11,972 nucleotides of DNA from CAYZJK01 sp964479125 (GTDB taxonomy: Bacteria > Patescibacteriota > Saccharimonadia > Saccharimonadales > Saccharimonadaceae). Location of the stretch: contig CAYZJK010000026.1 of assembly GCA_964479125.1 (NCBI GenBank), forward strand, positions 1-11,972. The letters run 5' to 3'. The position numbers and the translations under genes are program-made. Positions 1 to 5,971 of the stretch are shown here, piece after piece. The first letter of the stretch is position 1. Every line of letters begins with the position of its first letter. Below the pieces are notes generated by a model. The model ran no database searches. It was not told the origin of the DNA and saw only the letters and a list, made by a program, of their open reading frames with translations.

Positions 1-15
1 TTATCTAACTGAGAC

Positions 16-3000
16 TTAGATGTTGCCAGATAAGAGGTCTTCCTCGAACTGAGCCACCCCCTTATAGTCTGGCGAGTAGTGAGATGTGTCTGGGAAGTCT
101 GAGTTTTGAATCTTTGTCCAAACGATGCATACGATTTTAGTAAATCTCTCTATTTCTTCTTGGTTGAAGTCCTCAATAGCCAGGGTGGCCACTCGCCTGT
201 CGTCTGTTGGTTCAACGAACTCTAGTCCTGAACTTAAAATGTCGTGTCCACGCCAGTCCCTAGAGTTCTTCAGTAGTAAGTGATAAAAGAGAAGTTGCTG
301 TCTATATAGATGAGATTTAAGTTTCTCGTAAACACTACCTTTGCCCCAGCTGGTGAGCGGCTTACCGGTTTTATAGTCGATAATCTTAGCGGTCTTTTCT
401 TTGTCGTCGAGTTCTACTACGTCGAGCTTACCAGTTAGGTGTGCTTCACCTAGGAAGACATTTTGTCTAGCGAAGTCTAGTTCGGTTCGCTGGTTGGCGT
501 TAAAGGATGGTAGTTTTTCTTCAAGGAACTGACGGAGAGCTTCTTGGCCTTTAGTGGTTAATTCTTCACGTTCATTTTCCTCAAAGTCTCTTAGGGTCAT
601 GTCTTCATTGAAGTAGTTAATGACATCTTCAATCGTGAATGGATGCCCAGCTATAGTCTTCTCATGAGCGAATTGTAGTGAGGCGTGAACGGCATTACCG
701 TAGTTGGCGCTAGCGTGCATGGCTGATGGGAATCTAAGTAGGCTCGTTAAGAGGAAGTTTCTTGGTCCACCTCTAGAGACATCTAAGTATCGGTTAACGT
801 GAGTGACACTTAGTTTGTAGTTTTCAAGGATAGGCTGAAGGATGAGAGATAGTTCTTGCTGTGGTGTTTCGCCAATATAGCGGTGCCAGATTAGTTCGGC
901 AGTGGTTTGTTTTACCTCTTCGCTTACATCTGCGCTAGCGATATTGTCTGCCAGTGACGTAGCGTTAATTAAGAAGCTGGCCTTAAGGTTCTCTGATCCG
1001 GTATCAGTCTGGATAGGATAAGAGATGTAGAGTTCTTGCTTGGCTCTCGTCATTGCAACGAAGAAAAGACGGATCCTTTCATCGTATGACCCGGTGCTTT
1101 GACGCAAGCGAAGGTTCTCTGGATAAGACAACCCGCTTCTACCTCCCCTAGCTTTTTCACCCCAGGCGGCATCGGTGGCATTTAAGATATAGACAACATC
1201 AAACTCTAGGCCCTTAGACTTATGAGCGCTCATAAGTTGAACTGAGTTTTCTGAGGTCTGGAAGGTGTGAGTTTTAGTGATATTAGTTTTAGTGGCAATA
1301 ATCTGATCGATAAATACTAAAAAGTCGCTTAGTAGTTGAGTTCTCTTTTCCGAGCCTGAGTGTTCGCGGAATTTATCACGAATAGCAGTTAGGTTGCTGA
1401 GGTGGGTTACGTAATCTGTGCCGTGACTCTCAAGTCGCTGGTTAGAGAAGTAATGTTCCTTTAGTGGTGAAACATAGCCGTCCTCTTCGAAGCTAGCTTC
1501 CCCAGTAAGGATGTCAAAGATTTTTTCTAGTGGCGTGTGAGTTGAGGCTGCCGCCGCGGCAATTAGCCACTCGGTAAAGTCTTTAGTTTCTGGTTGGTCA
1601 ATCATAATCTCCATCCAAGACTTGCGGTCACGCTTAGCCCTGATGCTCATGCGCCAGACGTCAGTCGGTGAAATTCCCCAAGCTGGATTGGCTAGGATTT
1701 CTGGAAGTAGGCTGTTAGCTAGGTCATGTTCTTGCTTAGCAATTGCATCGACGGTTCTTGCTAGGGTCATTAGATGGACTACTACTTCATCATCTAGCAC
1801 GCTTTCAACTCGGTCGTATGATACAGGTACTCCCGCTTCGATTAGGTATGGTGCCAACGCTTCAAGCTGAGCATGTTTATTGGAGATGACTGCAATCTCT
1901 TCAGGCTCTACGCCTTGAGCAAGCTTGTTTTTGATGTGTTCTGTCACCCACTGACGTTCGTGATCAGGAGTGAGAGTTTCGGTGATAACTGTCTTAGTCT
2001 CGGCCTGCTTGTGAGCGGTTAGAGTTTTATCTAGGCCTTCTAGGCGATTAACCAGCCTTTCGCCACCTTGAGAGATAACAGCCTGAGCGCCCTCTAGAAC
2101 TAGAGCCGTACTGCGGTAGTTGTCAACAAGAGTGATAATTTTAGCGTCTGGGTAGGTTTCTTTAAATGACAAGATATTACCTATGTCAGCTCCCTGGAAG
2201 CCATAGATTGCTTGGTCGTCATCCCCTACTGTTAGAATGTTTGGATTACCTTCATGAACTGGATTGTCGGTTAGAAGATTTAAGATACGCATCTGCGCCA
2301 GGTTAGTATCTTGGAACTCATCAACCATAATATACTGATACTTCTCTTGAAGGTCGAGTAGTAGATCTTGATGGTTTTCTAGAGCGTGAACCGTTTGCAT
2401 GATCATGTCGTCATAGTCATAAAGTTCAGCTTCATTCATTCGATCAAGGTAGGCTCGGTAGGCCTTAGCAAGTGGGATTAGTTTAGAGACGTGTTTTGAG
2501 GCTTTTAGTATCTTGTTCTTGTTAGCGTCGTTAGTAGTCCACTCCGCTTTCCAGGCAGTTAGAGGTGGGGTCACTTTTTCATGGGTGTAAGCTTCGTCTA
2601 ATGCGCTGGCTAATCCTCGACGGAAGGTTTCAACAAAGGTAGGAATGGTTGAGATGATTCTCGGTTCTTCTATCGATTCAATCTTAGCTAAGACATTCGC
2701 TAATTTATCGGCTGTTTGTTTGCTGATGCGACCTTCGATAGCTTCAGCCACTAATGGTTCGATGATAGAGATAGAGCCAGAGATGGCATTTAATATTGAT
2801 TCAAACTCTTCAGGTGTAAGGCTAGCGCGCTTAAGGTCAGAGATAGCGCCAATGATATTGCCTATGTTGGTGTACTCACCGTTCATGCGAGTCTTGAGTG
2901 GGTTGTCGTACTCCATCTCATCGATAATTGATTCAACTATCTGTCGGCGCTTGATGTCGTCGGCTAGTGCGAAAGAAGCACCTGAGTAGAAATATTCTTT

Positions 3001-3303
3001 GTGCTGGTTAATAATCTCGCTACCGAAAGCATGGAAAGTATAAATTGAGACTCGATAGGCAGCTTCTCCAATAATTTCTACTAAGCGTTTACGCATAGCA
3101 ATTGATCCGCTATCGGTGAAAGTTAGACAAAGAATATTTTCAGGTAGAACGTCAGTAGTTTTAAGAATATAGGCTACGCGCATACCTAAAAGTTCGGTCT
3201 TACCTGTACCTGGTCCGGCTACTACCATTACTGGTCCTTCAGTGGTTGTTACAGCCAGTTGCTGATTCTTGTTTAGCTTCTTAAATCGAGTCTCAAAGTC
3301 CAT
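16..3303 (-). CDS. UvrD/Rep-family ATP-dependent DNA helicase with C-terminal RecB-like PD-(D/E)XK nuclease
   Basis: A superfamily 1A 3'-5' DNA helicase fused to a nuclease, expected to unwind and cut DNA ends or damaged duplex in the cytoplasm. All helicase motifs are visible in order: Q motif LNKNQQLAV (residues 10-18), Walker A AGPGTGKT (29-36), motif II DEFQDT (328-333), motif III GDDDQAIYGFQGA (about 362-374), NYRS (395-398), motif V SAHKSKGLEFD (692-702) and motif VI VAMTRAK (749-755). The C-terminal part has the RecB-type nuclease signature: H873 in GNAVHAS, D961 in GKLD, D976-Y977-K978 in IIDYKTGK, and a following QQLLFY helix. No four-cysteine iron-sulfur cluster of the AddB kind is seen. 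The length of 1095 residues is longer than plain UvrD/PcrA (about 700) and fits helicase-nuclease fusions. The ATG at 3303 has no Shine-Dalgarno but a -10 box just upstream. Only 15 bases follow the stop inside the window. Whether it replaces RecBCD/AddAB is inference. Confidence 0.93.
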   Translation of the reverse strand: MDFETRFKKLNKNQQLAVTTTEGPVMVVAGPGTGKTELLGMRVAYILKTTDVLPENILCLTFTDSGSIAMRKRLVEIIGEAAYRVSIYTFHAFGSEIINQHKEYFYSGASFALADDIKRRQIVESIIDEMEYDNPLKTRMNGEYTNIGNIIGAISDLKRASLTPEEFESILNAISGSISIIEPLVAEAIEGRISKQTADKLANVLAKIESIEEPRIISTIPTFVETFRRGLASALDEAYTHEKVTPPLTAWKAEWTTNDANKNKILKASKHVSKLIPLAKAYRAYLDRMNEAELYDYDDMIMQTVHALENHQDLLLDLQEKYQYIMVDEFQDTNLAQMRILNLLTDNPVHEGNPNILTVGDDDQAIYGFQGADIGNILSFKETYPDAKIITLVDNYRSTALVLEGAQAVISQGGERLVNRLEGLDKTLTAHKQAETKTVITETLTPDHERQWVTEHIKNKLAQGVEPEEIAVISNKHAQLEALAPYLIEAGVPVSYDRVESVLDDEVVVHLMTLARTVDAIAKQEHDLANSLLPEILANPAWGISPTDVWRMSIRAKRDRKSWMEIMIDQPETKDFTEWLIAAAAASTHTPLEKIFDILTGEASFEEDGYVSPLKEHYFSNQRLESHGTDYVTHLSNLTAIRDKFREHSGSEKRTQLLSDFLVFIDQIIATKTNITKTHTFQTSENSVQLMSAHKSKGLEFDVVYILNATDAAWGEKARGGRSGLSYPENLRLRQSTGSYDERIRLFFVAMTRAKQELYISYPIQTDTGSENLKASFLINATSLADNIASADVSEEVKQTTAELIWHRYIGETPQQELSLILQPILENYKLSVTHVNRYLDVSRGGPRNFLLTSLLRFPSAMHASANYGNAVHASLQFAHEKTIAGHPFTIEDVINYFNEDMTLRDFEENEREELTTKGQEALRQFLEEKLPSFNANQRTELDFARQNVFLGEAHLTGKLDVVELDDKEKTAKIIDYKTGKPLTSWGKGSVYEKLKSHLYRQQLLFYHLLLKNSRDWRGHDILSSGLEFVEPTDDRRVATLAIEDFNQEEIERFTKIVCIVWTKIQNSDFPDTSHYSPDYKGVAQFEEDLLSGNI

Positions 3304-3309
3304 AGTTAC

Positions 3310-3315
3310 AGTATA
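3310..3315 (-). promoter_or_regulatory. -10 box of the helicase gene, probably leaderless
   Basis: Read on the minus strand, TATACT ends 6 bases before the ATG of the helicase gene, so transcription would begin at or beside the start codon. No good -35 hexamer is seen at the usual distance and no ribosome binding site precedes the ATG. The box is seen directly; its use as a promoter is inference. Confidence 0.4.
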
Positions 3316-3362
3316 CCTTAGATACCTAGATAGGATTCGGGTTGAGTGGTTTTAGAGAAGTG

Positions 3363-3416
3363 AAACTTTATAGTGTTTTAGAGACTTTATAAAGTTATGC
3401 AAACCATATAAAGTTT
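3363..3416. repeat. Symmetric three-site array of ACTTTATA (operator-like)
   Basis: AAACTTTATA (3363-3372), the 12-base perfect palindrome ACTTTATAAAGT (3384-3395) and TATAAAGTTT (3407-3416) are laid out symmetrically about 3389.5. The outer sites form a perfect 10-base inverted repeat and each repeats half of the central palindrome at 19-base steps. The array lies between two divergent genes, the helicase (starts at 3303, minus) and the kinase-like gene (starts at 3507, plus). This is the geometry of a binding site for a dimeric regulator occupying about two helical turns, but no regulator gene is visible here. An RNA hairpin is less likely because the stems are A/T-rich and widely spaced. 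Confidence 0.5.
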
Positions 3417-3437
3417 GAGGCGTGGTTACCGTGTGGA

Positions 3438-3469
3438 TCCTAGTGATATGCTAGGAGTAAATTACCTAG
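3438..3469 (+). promoter_or_regulatory. Candidate extended -10 within inverted repeats, upstream of the kinase-like gene
   Basis: TCCTAG (3438-3443) and CTAGGA (3451-3456) form a 6-base inverted repeat with a 7-base loop. CTAGG (3451-3455) can pair alternatively with CCTAG (3465-3469). An extended -10 sequence, TGATATGCT (3444-3452), lies in the first repeat. No consensus -35 is seen. It could be a promoter with an overlapping operator, or two mutually exclusive small hairpins. Confidence is low. Confidence 0.25.
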
Positions 3470-3495
3470 CTTTATGTCGTATAAAGATAACTACC

Positions 3496-3501
3496 AAGGA
3501 G
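3496..3501 (+). promoter_or_regulatory. Ribosome binding site fixing the start of the kinase-like gene
   Basis: AAGGAG ends 5 bases before the ATG at 3507. This supports that start over the in-frame ATG at 3474, which has no such site and would add 11 residues ahead of the P-loop strand. Confidence 0.7.
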
Positions 3502-3506
3502 ACGAA

Positions 3507-3744
3507 ATGAAACTAGTACTGCTACATGGACCGCCTGCTGTTGGTAAATTAACTGTTGCTAAAGAGCTTTCAAAGCTAACAGGTATACCGCTGTTTCACA
3601 ATCATCTGACGAGAGATATGGTTGAGGGTATTTATGGTGGTAAACTTTATGATAACTACGAATTAGTAGATAGATTAAGAGTAGAGGCGTTGAGTTACTG
3701 TGCGAAGCACGACACTGATTTAATCTTTACCTACGTTTATGAGG
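3507..3744 (+). CDS. Small P-loop kinase-like ATPase, 5' part (interrupted by assembly gap)
   Basis: The 79 visible residues begin with a hydrophobic strand and Walker A, MKLVLLHGPPAVGKLTVAKE (P-loop at about residues 8-15), followed by an L-F-H-N-H-L-T motif (about 35-41) and the strand TDLIFTYVYE before the gap. This matches the N-terminal half of small AAA/shikimate-kinase-like nucleotide-binding proteins, usually about 170-190 residues, which carry the same HNHLT segment and are annotated only as AAA-family ATPase. They probably phosphorylate a small molecule, substrate unknown. The start is set by AAGGAG at 3496-3501. The frame runs into 100 Ns at 3745. If the flanking duplicate is collapsed, the frame reaches TGA at 3950-3952 after 96 residues, which lacks the lid and C-terminal half of the family. 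The gene is therefore either truncated in this strain or misassembled; the sequence cannot decide. Confidence 0.75.
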
Positions 3745-3899
3745 NNNNNNNNNNNNNNNNNNNNNNNNNNNNNNNNNNNNNNNNNNNNNNNNNNNNNNNN
3801 NNNNNNNNNNNNNNNNNNNNNNNNNNNNNNNNNNNNNNNNNNNNTTGAGTTACTGTGCGAAGCACGACACTGATTTAATCTTTACCTACGTTTATGAGG
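3690..3899 (+). repeat. Identical 55-base sequence on both sides of the N gap
   Basis: Bases 3690-3744 and 3845-3899 are identical over all 55 positions and directly abut the gap on each side. The second copy is the same part of the kinase-like gene. This is what two contigs from a de Bruijn assembler look like when they share a terminal k-mer overlap and are scaffolded without being merged. A true tandem duplication is possible but less likely. Confidence 0.85.
3745..3844. other. Assembly gap, 100 Ns
   Basis: Exactly 100 Ns, the conventional placeholder for a gap of unknown size. Given the identical 55-base flanks, the true gap may be of negative length (an overlap), or a strain-variable segment may be missing here. 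Confidence 0.98.
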
Positions 3900-3952
3900 A
3901 GGCTGCAGATATTAAGCTTGACAAAAGACGAGCTTATGGTTTTATAATATGA
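3845..3952 (+). pseudogene. Post-gap tail of the kinase-like gene, apparently truncated
   Basis: After the gap the reading frame repeats the last 18 residues seen before it, adds 17 new ones (ending RRAYGFII) and stops at TGA 3950-3952. The last 12 codons lie over a consensus promoter (TTGACA at 3918, TATAAT at 3943), so this stretch looks like intergenic DNA read through rather than conserved protein. RRAYG faintly resembles the R-rich lid segment of the family, which would fit an internal deletion, but this is weak. The real C-terminal half is not in the window. Confidence 0.5.
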
Positions 3953-3968
3953 CAGTTTATGGTATTAT
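3918..3968 (+). promoter_or_regulatory. Promoter region of the 3979 gene (two overlapping candidates)
   Basis: Perfect hexamers TTGACA (3918-3923) and TATAAT (3943-3948) are seen, with a slightly long spacer of 19; TTTATA two bases earlier would give 17. Transcription would start near 3955, about 24 bases before the ATG. A second candidate, the extended -10 TGGTATTAT (3960-3968), sits 10 bases before the ATG and would give an almost leaderless mRNA. No Shine-Dalgarno is present in either leader. Confidence 0.6.
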
Positions 3969-3978
3969 TTAGTTAATT

Positions 3979-4467
3979 ATGCAATTAACAAAATACGACG
4001 AATTGGCAATCGAAGAAGCTATTAAAAAAGCTTTTGGTGTGCAGCTAGAAGTTAATCACATGATTGCAAGCGACCTACCGATTAGCCACACAGGGTCTGC
4101 CTACGTATTTTTAAGCGATAAAAAGCAGCTTTATCTCTACATCCATGCTCACTCCAAATACTCTCTAGGAGATATGAGTAAGATCGCTACTAGAATGGGG
4201 CTTAAGGTAGAATTTACCTTCCCACCTAAAGGTCAGCCACACTACTTTAATGATATTGCTACGAAAAAGTTTACTGAAGTGTTCCCAGGCAGAAAGCCAG
4301 TTAGCGAAGATGACCTTAGGTTCTATAAGACACTCGTTCCATATAATCCTGCCCTATTCATGATTGAAGAGGTTAAAGAGGGTGTGATTAAGCAGTTTGA
4401 TTCAGATTCACCTGGGCGGTGGCGATCAGCTAAGAAGTTTGCCTACCGGCGAATACGAACTAGCTAA
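3979..4467 (+). CDS. Hypothetical protein, 162 residues
   Basis: I do not recognise the family. The protein is soluble-looking: no signal peptide and no membrane segment. It begins with a charged helix (DELAIEEAIKKAF), then has beta-rich segments (SAYVFLSD, QLYLYIHAHS, LKVEFTFPPKG), and ends in a basic tail (RWRSAKKFAYRRIRTS, residues about 147-162). The mixed alpha/beta pattern and basic C-terminus would suit a small nucleic-acid or nucleotide binding protein, but nothing proves it. The ATG at 3979 is chosen because a consensus promoter and an extended -10 lie just upstream; no ribosome binding site is visible. The gene is followed after 14 bases by a terminator shared with the convergent methyltransferase gene. 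Confidence 0.8.
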   Translation: MQLTKYDELAIEEAIKKAFGVQLEVNHMIASDLPISHTGSAYVFLSDKKQLYLYIHAHSKYSLGDMSKIATRMGLKVEFTFPPKGQPHYFNDIATKKFTEVFPGRKPVSEDDLRFYKTLVPYNPALFMIEEVKEGVIKQFDSDSPGRWRSAKKFAYRRIRTS

Positions 4468-4481
4468 CTATCTATCTAAGT

Positions 4482-4511
4482 AAAAGTACCAGCCCTGGAG
4501 CTGGCACTTTT
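4482..4511. terminator. Bidirectional intrinsic terminator between convergent genes
   Basis: AAAAGT-A-CCAGC (4482-4493) pairs with GCTGG-C-ACTTTT (4500-4511) around a six-base loop, with one A/C mismatch. The A-rich 5' arm and T-rich 3' arm give a U-tract on either strand, so it can end both the 3979 gene and the methyltransferase gene (stop at 4539, minus). Confidence 0.85.
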
Positions 4512-4538
4512 AAATTGCTAGAAGCTAAGTTTAAGTTA

Positions 4539-5849
4539 TTAATCTTCTTGATTCTTTAAGTCTAGTACCACTAGATGTTCGATATGTGGTGTTTTAGGGA
4601 AGAAGTTGTATCCCTTGTGATGTAGGACGCCATACTCCTCGCCTAGTAGTTCAACATCGCGAGCTTGAGTGGTTGGATTGCAGCTTAGATAGATAATGCG
4701 GCTAGGCTGAACGGCAAGCAGAGTGTCGATTACCTTTTGATGTAGGCCAGCACGAGGCGGATCTACAATGATAGTTGAGCCCTTAGTGATGTACTCAGTC
4801 GCATCTTCACTGGTGGCGTGGATAGCGTGCGCATTGATGCCTAGGCTTTCGATGTTACGCTTCATTTCTCTGACGGCGTATTCGTTGCTTTCTACTAGTG
4901 TGACGTCGCCTGGTGCGATGGTAAGGCCTATGCTCCCTACTCCGCTGTAGAAATCGATAACGCGCTTATCTTCTGGGATAAACTCCTTCATGTCTTTTAG
5001 AGCCTGCTCGTAGACTGGAATATTAATCTGGAAGAAGCCTTCAGCGGCATAAGTGAACGGAACAGATAGAACCTTGTCGGTCAGGGATACCTCCCCGTAT
5101 TCGTGTAGTCGCTTAGTGATTACGCTAGCTGGGCTCTTTGGGTTGGAGAAGATAATCTCATAGCCATCAACAAAGTTAGGTAGCATGTCTCGCTCAGCAC
5201 TAGAGAAATCTACGAAAGATTTAGTTTTGAGGTACAGCTGGAAAACGGTTCGGCCTTCAGAGTTAGATCGAATGATAATAGTTTTTAGGTCAAACGCCTC
5301 AACGCCTCTTTTGCGTAAGATGTCTCGGACTGCCCTACCGGTCTGGTTAATTTCATCCATAGCAAGAGACGTGCCTTCAACTGGAATCTTGCCCTTAGTG
5401 CCGCGCCTAAAGAAGGCTAGGTCTAGCTGATTAGTGTCGTTGTCCCACCACCAGCTAAATTCAATCTTATTGCGGTAGCCATAACTTCGTCCGTCTGAAT
5501 AAACTTCAATTGGATTAGGTAGAACAATGTTGTGCATCTCAAATGCTTCTTCAATCAGGGCGGCTTTATAGTGGTTTTCCTGGTTGTCAGAGATAATTTG
5601 CCAGGGGCTGGTGCTTAGATAGCTTTCAGGGTCTTTAGCCTCTACGCGATGTGGGCTGGTCTTTGTTACTTCATAAGCCACAGCTTCAATGTAGCTGGAC
5701 TTCTTTTTAGTCTGAGTTATGTTAGCGGTTTCATCAGGTAGAACACCCCAGGCAAATACTTTCTTGCCATTTGGTAGCTCTCCTAGTGACTGTCCGCCTC
5801 CAATTACTTTACTAAAGGATATATTTTCGTAAGTTGTCGGGGTCTTCAT
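4539..5849 (-). CDS. TrmA/RlmC/RlmD-family RNA (uracil-C5)-methyltransferase
   Basis: An S-adenosylmethionine-dependent enzyme making 5-methyluridine in rRNA or tRNA. An N-terminal TRAM-like RNA-binding region covers about residues 8-68. The catalytic domain has the SAM loop DFYSGVG (299-305), an acidic SAM-ribose strand (TLVESNEYAV), DPPRAG (363-368), the nucleophile C390 in LSCNPTT and the general base E424 in HIEHL. C390 is the only cysteine in the 436 residues: the four-cysteine iron-sulfur cluster of RlmD and RlmC is absent, and the matching segment after the TRAM region reads DPESYLSTSPWQ. The target (tRNA U54, 23S U747 or U1939) cannot be read from sequence, so no symbol is given. It starts at ATG 5849 with a -10 box 8 bases upstream and no Shine-Dalgarno. 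It is divergent from the hydrolase gene and convergent with the 3979 gene. Confidence 0.9.
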   Translation of the reverse strand: MKTPTTYENISFSKVIGGGQSLGELPNGKKVFAWGVLPDETANITQTKKKSSYIEAVAYEVTKTSPHRVEAKDPESYLSTSPWQIISDNQENHYKAALIEEAFEMHNIVLPNPIEVYSDGRSYGYRNKIEFSWWWDNDTNQLDLAFFRRGTKGKIPVEGTSLAMDEINQTGRAVRDILRKRGVEAFDLKTIIIRSNSEGRTVFQLYLKTKSFVDFSSAERDMLPNFVDGYEIIFSNPKSPASVITKRLHEYGEVSLTDKVLSVPFTYAAEGFFQINIPVYEQALKDMKEFIPEDKRVIDFYSGVGSIGLTIAPGDVTLVESNEYAVREMKRNIESLGINAHAIHATSEDATEYITKGSTIIVDPPRAGLHQKVIDTLLAVQPSRIIYLSCNPTTQARDVELLGEEYGVLHHKGYNFFPKTPHIEHLVVLDLKNQED

Positions 5850-5857
5850 TAGTACTT

Positions 5858-5863
5858 ACTATA
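5858..5863 (-). promoter_or_regulatory. -10 box of the methyltransferase gene, probably leaderless
   Basis: On the minus strand TATAGT ends 8 bases before the ATG at 5849, with no ribosome binding site between. TTGACT lies further upstream (5886-5891 on the minus strand), but 22 bases away is too far for a standard -35, so only the -10 is supported. Confidence 0.4.
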
Positions 5864-5896
5864 CAGGAAAAAGCAGTCCTATACGAGTCAATATTA

Positions 5897-5925
5897 TTGA
5901 CAAATAGAGTAATTTATGCTAGTAT
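5897..5925 (+). promoter_or_regulatory. Strong sigma-70-type promoter of the hydrolase gene
   Basis: TTGACA (5897-5902), a 17-base spacer and TAGTAT (5920-5925) preceded by TGC, giving an extended -10. Transcription is expected near 5932, leaving a leader of about 40 bases that contains the GGAG ribosome binding site. This is the best promoter in the window. Confidence 0.8.
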
Positions 5926-5960
5926 ATTTCAAGACTAACGCTGATGTTGAAATAGCGATT

Positions 5961-5964
5961 GGAG
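5961..5964 (+). promoter_or_regulatory. Ribosome binding site deciding a TTG start
   Basis: GGAG lies 7 bases before TTG 5972, which is chosen as start because the frame keeps its charged N-terminus and there is no nearby ATG upstream. The next in-frame ATG is far downstream (6185). Confidence 0.65.
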
Positions 5965-5971
5965 AGATATT

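Noticed and set aside
1622..2989. Plus-strand frames opposite the helicase gene
   Set aside because: They are mirror frames of a gene with all helicase motifs, and none has promoter or ribosome binding site support.
3363..3416. CRISPR repeats or replication-origin iterons
   Set aside because: There are only three short sites, arranged as inverted repeats around one centre, with no spacer array and no initiator gene nearby.
3474..3506. Earlier ATG start for the kinase-like gene
   Set aside because: It places 11 polar residues before the P-loop strand and has no ribosome binding site, whereas ATG 3507 has AAGGAG 5 bases upstream.
3690..3899. True tandem duplication within the kinase-like gene
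   Set aside because: Exact identity, an abrupt end at both gap borders and the round gap size fit an assembly overlap better, though only reads can settle it.
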